A DNA stretch of 19,545 nucleotides from an uncultured Rhodobacter sp. (GTDB lineage Bacteria; Pseudomonadota; Alphaproteobacteria; Rhodobacterales; Rhodobacteraceae). The notes under the pieces were generated by a model. That model had not been told where the DNA came from, ran no database searches, and worked only from the letters and a program-made list of their open reading frames with translations. The DNA lies in assembly GCA_937901435.1 (NCBI GenBank), contig CALGTJ010000042.1:1-19545 (forward strand), given 5' to 3'. Shown piece by piece: positions 1-7,360 of the stretch (within the stretch, counting starts at the first letter, position 1; every line of letters begins with the position of its first letter). A program made the translations under genes and the position numbers.

Positions 1-143
1 AGAATGGAGCCTTGCAATTGCTTATGTTCCGTCGAGGGAAACAAATCAGTGCACCCTGCTGCAATTAGCAACGACCCGGCCGCAAGCTCCTCAAGCGCGT
101 GCTCTAAAGCAAAGGGGCGAAGATATGAATTGATAACTGTCAT
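1..143 (-). CDS. Partial FAD-binding subunit of a molybdenum hydroxylase (5' end only)
   Basis: Reading the minus strand from ATG at 143-141, the frame stays open to the left edge (47 codons). The protein starts MTVINSYLRPFALEHALEEL and continues with AAGSLLIAAGCTDLFPST. This is the pattern of the FAD_binding_5 domain in medium subunits of xanthine, nicotinate and CO dehydrogenases: a 'YLRP..LEEAL..LA' opening, then 'lAGGTDLFP'. The second Gly of the usual AGGTDL is Cys here. In such enzymes this subunit passes electrons from the molybdenum and iron-sulfur subunits to an acceptor. An alternative in-frame ATG lies at 149-147; neither start has a clear Shine-Dalgarno. The gene diverges from the broken MarR gene and its start lies about 10 bp from the 22-bp palindrome, so the two probably shared a control region. 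The family call rests on about 45 residues; the large and small subunits, if present, are outside the window. Confidence 0.66.
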   Translation of the reverse strand, partial: MTVINSYLRPFALEHALEELAAGSLLIAAGCTDLFPSTEHKQLQGSI

Positions 144-153
144 GGGCATGCTT

Positions 154-175
154 GTATGTTAGTATACAAACATAC
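154..175. promoter_or_regulatory. 22-bp near-perfect palindrome, putative MarR-type operator
   Basis: The left arm GTATGTTAGTA and right arm TACAAACATAC are reverse complements at 10 of 11 positions, with GTATAC at the centre. It lies 37 bp before the likely start of the MarR-type gene and just upstream of the divergent FAD-subunit gene. Length, symmetry and position fit an operator for a dimeric winged-helix regulator controlling both directions. Which protein binds it is inference; the adjacent regulator is the obvious candidate but is now broken. Confidence 0.55.
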
Positions 176-212
176 GTTGCGGTACCGGAAGCAAGGTGTC
201 AATAATTTCTGC

Positions 213-626
213 ATGCATATTAAAAGCCGCTCCACCGAAGCTTATCAACTTTCTATTCAAATTGGGTATAACCTGCGCCGGACTAATAACAGGCATCTGG
301 CAGTTTTTGCCCAACATGTGATCGGGCTGACCCAGACGCAATTTGCGGCCCTTGCCCGACTCTATGGGTCTGGAACCCTGTCGTAGAACTAACTAGGGCG
401 GCTTACGGCAATGGATTCGACCACAAGCAAATTTGTCAGCAAGCGGTTGAAGATCAAGAACCTTGTGAGTTCGTGGGTGGATTTGACAGACTAGCGGTTG
501 CGCTTGGTCGAACTGCCAGATTTTGGCAGAAAAACATTCGTTGAGGCGCAAACTCAAGCCCTTGCTGCGGGGCAGAACATTGTAGCACGACTCACCAATG
601 ATCGCGCTACTGTATGGGGCCTATAA
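213..626 (+). pseudogene. MarR-family transcriptional regulator, broken by three in-frame stops
   Basis: One reading frame from ATG 213 carries a recognisable MarR protein: GYNLRRTNNRHLAVFAQHV and LTQTQFAALARLYGSGTLS at the N-terminal and first recognition part, LGRLTAMDSTTSKFVSKRL in the winged-helix recognition segment, then a wing region ending LRLVELPDFGRKTFVEAQ and the C-terminal dimerisation helix. The frame never shifts, but stops interrupt it at 384-386 (TAG), 390-392 (TAA) and 492-494 (TAG); the final TAA at 624-626 may be a fourth nonsense change. At 384 and 390 the family normally has Gln and Glu (S-Q-N-E-L), each one base from the stop seen. An in-frame ATG at 156 lies inside the palindrome and is unlikely to be the start. 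The gene would have controlled the divergent hydroxylase gene and perhaps hyuAB. A short N-terminal peptide might still be made, but it would lack the DNA-binding wing. Confidence 0.8.
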
Positions 627-638
627 GCTCTACGACCA

Positions 639-688
639 CAATAAGCGTCATTCTCCAAGACTGCAATAAGCGTCATTTTGGTTGACTA
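639..688. repeat. Tandem 14-bp direct repeat in hyuA leader; possible IS21-type terminus
   Basis: CAATAAGCGTCATT occurs at 639-652 and again at 664-677, 25 bp apart; the second copy continues into TTGGTTGAC. Multiple internal repeats near an end reading GGTTGACA (TGTCAACC on the other strand) are, as I recall, a feature of some IS21-family termini. No transposase is present, so only a terminus scar could remain. The block begins right after the broken regulator. It carries TTGACT (682-687), a possible -35 box for hyuA, 17 bp before a poor -10 match (ATTACT, 705-710). The repeat is seen directly; the IS origin is a guess. Confidence 0.4.
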
Positions 689-742
689 AACAGGCCGCAT
701 CAAGATTACTTGTAGATATGTAAATTGATGCAGGACACAGAT

Positions 743-2794
743 ATGTCGACTAATCGGGGCGGAATAATCGGTGTGGATGTAGGCGGCACTTTTACAGACC
801 TTGTCGTGATTGACGGTAAAACGGGACACATACGGATAGCAAAGACGCCGACGACGCTGGAAAATCAGGCATTTGGTGTCCTGACCGCCATAGATGACGC
901 GCAAGTGAAATTACCTGACATCAACTTGATCGTGCATGGAACCACGACAACGACAAACGCGGTGTTGGAACGCAAACTATCGCGCACAGGGTTGATCACG
1001 ACAGGCGGCTTTCGGGACGTCCTGGAACTGGGACGGCGCACCCGCCCGCAGGCCTATGGCATGACAGGTCAATTCGTACCCATTATTCCCCGTGACCTGC
1101 GGCTTGAAGTGCCCGAGCGTATGGACGCATCCGGCAAAGTCGTAACAACATTGGACGAACAGGCCGTGCGCGACGCGGCGCAAACCCTAATCGATGCTGG
1201 GTGTGAAGCTCTGGTTATTCATTTCTTGCATGCATACGCAAACTCTGCCCACGAACAACGCGCAGCTGAAATTGCAGCCGAGATTTGGCCGAATAAATAT
1301 ATAACAACAGCTCACAGCCTGTTGTCCGAAACCCGCGAATTTGAGCGCGGCGTAACAGCGGCAGTGAATGCCTCCGTTCAACCTCTGTTGGAGCGCTACG
1401 TGACACGGCTGAGCGACGAACTAGCAGCTCAGGGATATGCAGGCGATGTACTTGTGATGAACGGCAATGGTGGCATGATATCTTCAAAACTGGTGGCAAA
1501 AGAAGCGGCAAAGACAGTGATGTCGGGTCCTGCCTCGGGCGTAATGGCAGCGGCTTACACCGGGCGCCGCGCGTGCGAGCCGAATCTGCTGAGCTATGAT
1601 ATGGGCGGGACATCTACAGACGTGGCGCTGATCTTAAACGGCACGCCGCCCGTATCAAACGAGATTGAGGTCGAATATGCGATGCCAATCCACGTTCCGA
1701 TGGTGGACGTACGTACGGTCGGCGCAGGCGGCGGGTCTATCGCGCGGGTCAATCCGGCTGGGCTGCTAGAAGTTGGTCCTCATAGTGCAGGCGCAGACCC
1801 CGGCCCAATTTGCTACGGTAGAGGGGGAACGGATCCGACTATTTCAGACGCAAATATGCTGCTCGGCCGGCTGAACCCTGAAAAGCTAAATTCGGTGACG
1901 GGTGGCATCAGCACCGATGACATCGCTTCGATTTTCCAAACTAAACTCGGCACGCCGCTTGGTGTCGATGCACGTGCTGCCGCTGAGGCGGTGATCCGCC
2001 TAGCCAATGCCAAAATGTCCGGTGCAATACGCATGGTGTCGCTGTCGCTGGGCGCCGATCCGCGCGATTTTGCGCTATTCGCCTTTGGTGGAGCTGGGCC
2101 GCTTCACGCAGCAGCCCTTGCCCGCGAACTAGGCGTGCCCCGCGTCTTGATCCCGGCCCGTCCTGGAATTACAAATGCGCTTGGGTGCGCCATTGCAGAT
2201 TTGCGCCACGACTTTGTGCAAACCATCAACCAGTCCCTTGATACGGTAGATGTGCAGGTCTTGCATAACGTCTTTGCAGCGCAATCGTCAGCTGGACAAT
2301 CCGCCCTGAAACGCGAGGCCATCAAAGTGTGCGAGGTCCAGACAGAATTCAGTGTGGACATGCAGTTTCTAGGTCAAAGCCACGTGATCCGTGTCCATTT
2401 AAACCATGGCACACCAACCGCAACGGAACTGCGCAAAAATTTTGAATCAGTCTATTGGAAGCGTTTTAAGGTGGATTTACCACAGATCAGGGCGAGGATA
2501 GTCAATGCCAATTGCTCAGTCATCGGGGTTTGCGATCCTATCGACCTGTCACAACTCATTGATCCGGCAGGGCGTCATGACACCGCAATGCCTGTGACCA
2601 CGCGGGATGTGTATTTTGACGGTGCCGCATTTAAAACGCCCGTCTACTGGCGCGATCACTTGCCGCAAAATGTGCAGCTAAACGGTCCCGCGGTGATCGA
2701 ACAACTGGATTGCACCATCCTGATCCCACTGGGCGATCACGTGACTGGCGGTGTGGATGGTAACCTCACGATCCACATAGGGGGTGCTAAATGA
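743..2794 (+). CDS. hyuA: Hydantoinase A / N-methylhydantoinase-type ATP-dependent amidohydrolase alpha subunit
   Basis: A 683-residue protein with the full layout of the HyuA family: an N-terminal ASKHA-type segment with GVDVGGTFTDLVVIDGKTG (residues 10-28), then HGTTTTTNAVLERK, a second nucleotide-fold segment SYDMGGTSTDVALI, the GAGGGSIARVNPAG and HSAGADPGPICYGRGG stretches, and a C-terminal beta-rich domain ending ILIPLGDHVTGGVDG. Length is normal for the family. With HyuB, such proteins hydrolyse cyclic amides (hydantoins, N-methylhydantoin, 5-oxoproline, caprolactam, oxindole-type lactams) using ATP; acetone carboxylase subunits are relatives with a different reaction. The start was set at ATG 743 because AGGA (732-735) precedes it by 7 nt; upstream in-frame TTG 725 and ATG 728 lack a ribosome site. 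It overlaps hyuB by ATGA. The substrate cannot be read from the sequence. Confidence 0.9.
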   Translation: MSTNRGGIIGVDVGGTFTDLVVIDGKTGHIRIAKTPTTLENQAFGVLTAIDDAQVKLPDINLIVHGTTTTTNAVLERKLSRTGLITTGGFRDVLELGRRTRPQAYGMTGQFVPIIPRDLRLEVPERMDASGKVVTTLDEQAVRDAAQTLIDAGCEALVIHFLHAYANSAHEQRAAEIAAEIWPNKYITTAHSLLSETREFERGVTAAVNASVQPLLERYVTRLSDELAAQGYAGDVLVMNGNGGMISSKLVAKEAAKTVMSGPASGVMAAAYTGRRACEPNLLSYDMGGTSTDVALILNGTPPVSNEIEVEYAMPIHVPMVDVRTVGAGGGSIARVNPAGLLEVGPHSAGADPGPICYGRGGTDPTISDANMLLGRLNPEKLNSVTGGISTDDIASIFQTKLGTPLGVDARAAAEAVIRLANAKMSGAIRMVSLSLGADPRDFALFAFGGAGPLHAAALARELGVPRVLIPARPGITNALGCAIADLRHDFVQTINQSLDTVDVQVLHNVFAAQSSAGQSALKREAIKVCEVQTEFSVDMQFLGQSHVIRVHLNHGTPTATELRKNFESVYWKRFKVDLPQIRARIVNANCSVIGVCDPIDLSQLIDPAGRHDTAMPVTTRDVYFDGAAFKTPVYWRDHLPQNVQLNGPAVIEQLDCTILIPLGDHVTGGVDGNLTIHIGGAK

Positions 2795-4437
2795 GCATTG
2801 ATCCAATCACACTTTCCGTCATCCAGGCTGGCCTGCAGCAGGTCTGCGACGAAATGGACCTTAGCTTTTCGCGAGCTGCTTTCTCGCCCGTGATTGCGGA
2901 AGCGAACGACAGGTCAGATGGCATTTATGCAGCCGAAGACGGGGCGCTGATTGCACAAGGTACGGGGGGGTTGCCTGTGTTTGTCGGCACCATGCAGTAT
3001 TCGACCCGTAAGTTGATCGAAATGATCGCAGCAGGCACCGTGGCCAAGCCTAAACCCGATGACATCTATATCGTCAACGATCCCTATCTTGGGGGCACGC
3101 ATCTTATGGACGTTCGGTTCGCACGACCGTTTTACCGCAAAGGTGAAATCTATTGCTGGCTCTCGAACACCGGACATTGGCCCGATACAGGTGGCGCTGT
3201 GCCGGGTGGATTTTCGGCCTCTGCCACGTCTGTGGAACAGGAAGGGCTGCGGCTGCCTCCCGTGCGCCTTTTCAAAAAAGGGGTCTTAGACCAGGAAATC
3301 TATTCGATCATCTGTTCAAACATTCGGGTCGCGGATCAACGGATCGGGGATGTCAAAGCCCAAGCCGCCGCCCTGATGGTCGGCGAGGATCGGTTGAATG
3401 CTCTGCTGGACAGATACGGGGACGACGTTGTAAAAGCGGCCATTGCAGAATTGAGGGTTCGTTCAGACACACAGATGCAAGCGTTTATCGAAGAAATTCC
3501 CGATGGAAACTATAGCTCGACGGCTTGGATCGACAGTGACGGCGTAGTGAATGAACCTCTAAAAATTCATTTGAAGATCAAGAAAACAAGGGGCCACTTG
3601 CAATTCGACTTCTCCGAAAGTAGTCCGCCTTGCATGGGGCCGATGAACTCAGTTCTGGCCACGACGCTTTCGTCCGTTTACCTCGCGATGCGACACATAT
3701 TTCCAGAGGTGCCAATCAGTGCTGGCGCGTTCACACCCTTGGAGATCTTGCAGCCTAAGGGCACATTCTTGGATGCAGAATACCCGCGTCCCGTATCAGG
3801 GTGCGCCGCAGAAGTCAGTCAACGCATTGCAGAGGCCGTTTTTGCAGCCCTTGTAGAAGCGCTCCCGCACCGCGTAACCGCCGCACCAGCAGGTACAAGC
3901 GGAAATTTTGCACTGGGTGGGTTTGATCCTGAAACGGGGCGTGATTTTGTGATGTATCAACTGTCAGGGGGGGGGTACGGTGGCAACATAGATCACGACG
4001 GGCTGTCCAACGGATGTTCGACCATCGGCATATCCAAGGCACCACCCGTAGAGATCATGGAACAGAATTTCCCGGTCCTATACCACCGCTACGCTCTGCG
4101 CGAAGGATCAGGTGGTGCAGGACAGCATCGCGGCGGCCTAGGGCTGGATTATGAGGTCGAACTGCGACGTGGTAACGCCCGTGCAAGTTTTGTTATGGAT
4201 CACGGCCGCTTCGGCCCGCAAGGGGCGCTGGGGGGCGCAGACGGCGCCGTAAACGAGGTCGAGGTTTGGCGCGAGGGCGTCAAATACATTCCCGAACACT
4301 TGTCCAAGGAACAAGATATCCCGCTGCAAGCAGGCGACCGCGTCCGGGTGAAAACACCCGGCGGCGGTGGCTATGGCCCCGCATTAGAGCGAGACTTAGA
4401 CTTGATTAAAGAAGACAAGCGGCTGGGACGGAATTAG
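2791..4437 (+). CDS. hyuB: Hydantoinase B / N-methylhydantoinase-type beta subunit
   Basis: A 548-residue HyuB-family protein whose ATG overlaps the hyuA stop (ATGA), indicating translational coupling and a fixed partnership. Landmarks include SFSRAAFSPVIAEANDRSDG near the N-terminus, DDIYIVNDPYLGGTHLMDV (a metal-binding segment in the family), WLSNTGHWPDTGG, a middle domain with FDFSESSPP, and the glycine-rich C-terminal parts LSGGGYGGNIDHDG, REGSGGAGQHRGGLG and VKTPGGGGYGP. The last motif closes most HyuB proteins, so the gene is complete. HyuB carries the hydrolytic or ring-opening function while HyuA binds ATP. A run of nine G at 3967-3975 encodes SGGGYG and is a potential slippage site. 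No terminator is visible after the stop; the following 180 bp is AT-rich and empty. Confidence 0.9.
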   Translation: MSIDPITLSVIQAGLQQVCDEMDLSFSRAAFSPVIAEANDRSDGIYAAEDGALIAQGTGGLPVFVGTMQYSTRKLIEMIAAGTVAKPKPDDIYIVNDPYLGGTHLMDVRFARPFYRKGEIYCWLSNTGHWPDTGGAVPGGFSASATSVEQEGLRLPPVRLFKKGVLDQEIYSIICSNIRVADQRIGDVKAQAAALMVGEDRLNALLDRYGDDVVKAAIAELRVRSDTQMQAFIEEIPDGNYSSTAWIDSDGVVNEPLKIHLKIKKTRGHLQFDFSESSPPCMGPMNSVLATTLSSVYLAMRHIFPEVPISAGAFTPLEILQPKGTFLDAEYPRPVSGCAAEVSQRIAEAVFAALVEALPHRVTAAPAGTSGNFALGGFDPETGRDFVMYQLSGGGYGGNIDHDGLSNGCSTIGISKAPPVEIMEQNFPVLYHRYALREGSGGAGQHRGGLGLDYEVELRRGNARASFVMDHGRFGPQGALGGADGAVNEVEVWREGVKYIPEHLSKEQDIPLQAGDRVRVKTPGGGGYGPALERDLDLIKEDKRLGRN

Positions 4438-4620
4438 GCGTTTAATCGGTGTGCCTAACAATTTAAAAATCCATGACCCGTTTAGATGATAAGACGATTA
4501 TTGATGACCGAAGCACATTGTTCTCTATAATCTGAGAGCACATTAAAAAACTGTATTTATTTAGAAAAATACCAACTCAAAAATGGTAGTCCTATCGCAT
4601 TTTGTACTGATAAACATACT

Positions 4621-5302
4621 GTGTTCCGCGTTCCAAAACCCAATCAAAACATGTCTGGCATGACGCGATTTGGCCTATTGCTCGCGGAGCTAAACATATT
4701 TATCCTTTGTTCAAATAGCTCGCAGGCTAAAGGCCACCTCCAGCACGCAAACCGCATGGCGCTGGATCTGCTGGTCAAAGAGTTGCGGTTCGCGTAAATG
4801 AACTGGTTGTGCTTGCCGGCCTTAACCCAGACCAACATGCCCATCGCCTGAGGGCACAGTCAGGTAGACAGCGCCCGCGCACGCTCAACCGGAAGCTGAT
4901 GTTTTGTGATGAGCGTGTAAGCGCAGTTGATGTGTCAACCCAAAGCTAGATTCTCAACCCACTCATGCAGTTGCAAAACGAGTTAAGCCTGAGCTATTTG
5001 TTCACTGCATATGACCTGTTGGTCGTCCGTCATACTTTGGGCCGTGCCGCAGTGATGTATCGGGGAGTTGTTGCCGAAGAAGGGATAGCAGAAGAAATTT
5101 TCTCCTATCCTGTCCATCCCTGTATATATCGAGGTTATATGGTCCGCGATCCTGGTGCCGGATCCAACGTTGCGCGTCAAACGCTATCGCATCATTCCTG
5201 ACGCTGACATACCAAGCCTGTTGCATCCAGTAAGGGGCTGTCTTTTTGCCACCCCCCTGCCCATTGGGCGAAGAAAGCTGTAAAAATGAAAGCCGCAATT
5301 GA
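4621..5302 (+). pseudogene. Relic of a Dpp/Opp-type peptide ABC transporter ATPase
   Basis: Pieces of one ATPase are spread over three frames. 4621-4794: MTRFGLLLAELNIF matches the Q-loop/'MTVG.iiAEPL' region and MALDLLV the following helix, ending in TAA at 4795. 4812-5198: LAGLNPDQHAHRL..QSGRQR (decayed signature), KLMFCDERVSAVDVSTQS (Walker B/D-loop; normally LIVCDEPVSALDVS), a TAG at 4947, then LSYLFTAYDLLVVRH and AAVMYRGVVAEEGIAEEIF and a 'HP' motif (family: YLFISHDLAVVRH, H-loop His is Tyr here). 5188-5302: IPDADIPSLLHPVRGCLFAT then, after another shift, PPCPLGEESCKNESRN, matching the cysteine-bearing C-terminal oligopeptide-binding extension (IPSPLNPP.GC.F..RCP). The Walker A half was not found. 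Several indels, two stops and lost catalytic residues show it is dead. No matching permease or binding-protein relic was seen. Confidence 0.75.
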
Positions 5303-5570
5303 TATAAACCTCGCCGGGGCATCAGATTTTGTGTCCGGTCCGAGTGTTCCAATAAGTTCAACAAACTGCGTTATGCGTTTTCGCGCCACTCCGGCTCAAA
5401 GTGAAATGCTGCTTAAACAATCTGGTCGGGTATCAACAAATTTAATTTATTACAAGTAATTTAGGCTGTTTTAGGCGAAAGAGATATGCGCACAAAACCT
5501 AGTAACGCAGAAAAAACAGGTGCTGACATCTTCAACCATTGGCACAACAATTGAATATATAAATAAAAGC
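5303..5570. other. AT-rich intergenic segment with no recognised gene
   Basis: Between the ATPase relic and the flotillin promoter I see no coding pattern in any frame, no convincing stem-loop and no repeat. It may hold the regulatory target of the promoter at 5571-5599. The AT-rich stretch 4438-4620, on the other side of the relic, also shows nothing beyond a weak TATAAT at about 4524. Confidence 0.4.
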
Positions 5571-5599
5571 TTGACAGAAATTTTTCCGACCCTTCTAAT
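5571..5599 (+). promoter_or_regulatory. Sigma-70-like promoter for the flotillin/ABC/amidase operon
   Basis: A perfect -35 box TTGACA (5571-5576) is followed after 17 bp by TCTAAT (5594-5599), five of six matches to TATAAT. Transcription would start near 5606, leaving a leader of about 87 nt before ATG 5693, with the ribosome site AGAGG at 5681-5685. The leader has a 7-bp inverted repeat, AAGAACA (5612-5618) and TGTTCTT (5646-5652), that could form a stem. It is the best promoter match in the window and the only one seen upstream of the ten-kilobase plus-strand gene run. Confidence 0.6.
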
Positions 5600-5692
5600 C
5601 ATTATGAGTTTAAGAACAAGCTGCGCGGCGTGCCGGAGCCAACTCTGTTCTTTCGGGGCGTAGGAGATAAAAATTAATTAAGAGGCATTTAC

Positions 5693-7318
5693 ATGACTTG
5701 GTTTATCGTTGGTGTTTTGCTTGTTATTACGGCAGTAATTTCGGTTCTTTTTCTAAACCGGTATTACCGTAAGGCATCGCGGGAAATTAGCGTTGTCCGT
5801 ACCGGCCAGGGTGGACAGAAAGTTGTGCTAGATGGAGGCTGTCTTGCCTTGCCCTTTCTGCACAAGGTCGCTGAAGTAAACATGCGCACCTCAAAGCTTG
5901 ACATTGAACGCGCAGGCTCGAAATCGATGATCACAAAAAATCGACTGAGGGTTGATGTGGCCGCTGAATTCTATGTTCGGGTGCGGGACAGTACCGAAGG
6001 TGTGGCCACGGCCGCCCAGGCCCTCGCCGGTAAATCATTTCGCGCGGCCGATCTGGAGGAAATCCTTGAAGGTAAGCTGGTCGACGCTATGCTGTCGGTC
6101 GCGGCGCGCTATACTATGGACGAATTGCAGGACAATCGGGCCGCTTATGTCAAGGAAGTCAGCGATATTCTAAGCAACACCCTGGCACAAAGCGGTCTAA
6201 TGCTGGAATCCATGTCGCTTACGCGGATCGACCAGACGCCGTTTCATACGTTAGACGAAAATAACGCTTTCAACGCGCTGGGGATGCGGCGGTTGGCCGA
6301 AATCATCGCCGTGAACAAAAAAGAACGTGCTGTCATCGAGGCAGACGCCGATGTGTCTGTGCGTCAAAGCCAGCTTGATGCGACAAAGCGCAAGCTGACG
6401 ATCACACGTGAGGAAGAAGAAGCAATGATCACCCAGCAGCGTGAGATCGAAATAGCACGCTCTCGCTCTGCTGCAGAAACAGCAGAGGAACAATCAGTCT
6501 CGGAGAGACGCCGCGAGGCCGCACGCATTGATCGCGAGCGTGAAGTCCGTTCGTCAGAGATTGCGCGTGACACTGAATTGCGTCGGCAAGCGCTTGAATC
6601 AGAGCTAAAATCTTTCCTCAAGCAATCAGAGAACTCCATCACGATGGCGGAAAAGCGTGGTGAAGAAGCCAAGGCCGAAGCCGACGCTATTGCAGCAAAG
6701 GGTGAGGAGGCAGAAGCCGAAGAGCGTGTGCGCACCATTGTCGAAACTGCCGCTGCTGAACGAGCCAAATCCCTCGCTCTGATCCGTGCAGCGCAGCAAG
6801 CAATGGTGGACGACACACGCGTGAAATCTGAAGCGGACACGATTACTTCAACTGCACAGGCGCAAGCGAAGGCCATGATCGAAACTGCCAATGCTGACAG
6901 AGATCGCTTGTTATCAGAGGCGAAAGGCCGAGCGGCCATCATCGCCGCCGAAAATGCACAAACGCCCGAGCTCATGGCGATGAGGCTTGATGAACAGCGC
7001 ATGCGCACCTTACCGCAGCTGGTCGAAAAGATGATGAAACCCACCGAAAAGATCGAAAGCATCCGCATCAACCAGATGAATGGCTTCAATGGCGCTAGTG
7101 GCGGCGATGGAGGTGACGACAAGTCTACCGTCAATCAGGTGGTTGATGCCGTGCTCAGCATGGCGCTGCAACTCCCCGCTGTTCAAAAGCTGGGCGAGGA
7201 GGTCGGCATGAACATCGGCGACGGCGTGCGCGGCCTTTCAAATTCACTCAACGGCAAAACCGCTGGGGATACCCCGAAAATCACGTCGGATGATGCTTCG
7301 TCCGATAAACAAGACTGA
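5693..7318 (+). CDS. Flotillin-like SPFH-domain membrane scaffold protein (YqiK type)
   Basis: A 541-residue protein with one N-terminal transmembrane helix (residues about 3-21, WFIVGVLLVITAVISVLFL), an SPFH/Band-7 domain (about 25-190, including GGCLALPFLHKVAEVNMRT and the ALAGKSFRAADLEEILEGKL stretch), then a long charged, Ala/Glu/Arg-rich coiled coil (about 205-430), and a C-terminal tail rich in Gly, Asp and Ser. This is the flotillin layout; bacterial members form oligomers that organise membrane microdomains. Flotillin/YqiK genes often sit beside an NfeD-like gene; none is seen here. Instead it heads an ABC-transporter operon, 42 bp before the binding-protein gene with no promoter in between. 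Ribosome site AGAGG, 7 nt from the ATG. Its role in amide uptake is inference only; it may simply share the promoter. Confidence 0.85.
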   Translation: MTWFIVGVLLVITAVISVLFLNRYYRKASREISVVRTGQGGQKVVLDGGCLALPFLHKVAEVNMRTSKLDIERAGSKSMITKNRLRVDVAAEFYVRVRDSTEGVATAAQALAGKSFRAADLEEILEGKLVDAMLSVAARYTMDELQDNRAAYVKEVSDILSNTLAQSGLMLESMSLTRIDQTPFHTLDENNAFNALGMRRLAEIIAVNKKERAVIEADADVSVRQSQLDATKRKLTITREEEEAMITQQREIEIARSRSAAETAEEQSVSERRREAARIDREREVRSSEIARDTELRRQALESELKSFLKQSENSITMAEKRGEEAKAEADAIAAKGEEAEAEERVRTIVETAAAERAKSLALIRAAQQAMVDDTRVKSEADTITSTAQAQAKAMIETANADRDRLLSEAKGRAAIIAAENAQTPELMAMRLDEQRMRTLPQLVEKMMKPTEKIESIRINQMNGFNGASGGDGGDDKSTVNQVVDAVLSMALQLPAVQKLGEEVGMNIGDGVRGLSNSLNGKTAGDTPKITSDDASSDKQD

Positions 7319-7360
7319 CCTGCGTCCGCGTTAGTCACTCACCGAAAGGAGACACCATCA

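Noticed and set aside
156..386. ATG 156 as the start of an intact 76-residue protein
   Set aside because: It lies inside the palindrome, its first residues do not fit MarR proteins, and the homology runs through the stop at 384; treated as part of the pseudogene region.
4965..5201. A short intact 78-residue gene
   Set aside because: It is one fragment of a decayed Dpp/Opp ATPase; homology continues upstream of its ATG through an in-frame TAG and downstream in other frames.
6364..7134. 256-codon serine/alanine-rich minus-strand open frame
   Set aside because: It is antisense to the Glu/Ala/Arg-rich coiled coil of the flotillin gene; the composition follows from the reversed codons and no family is recognisable.
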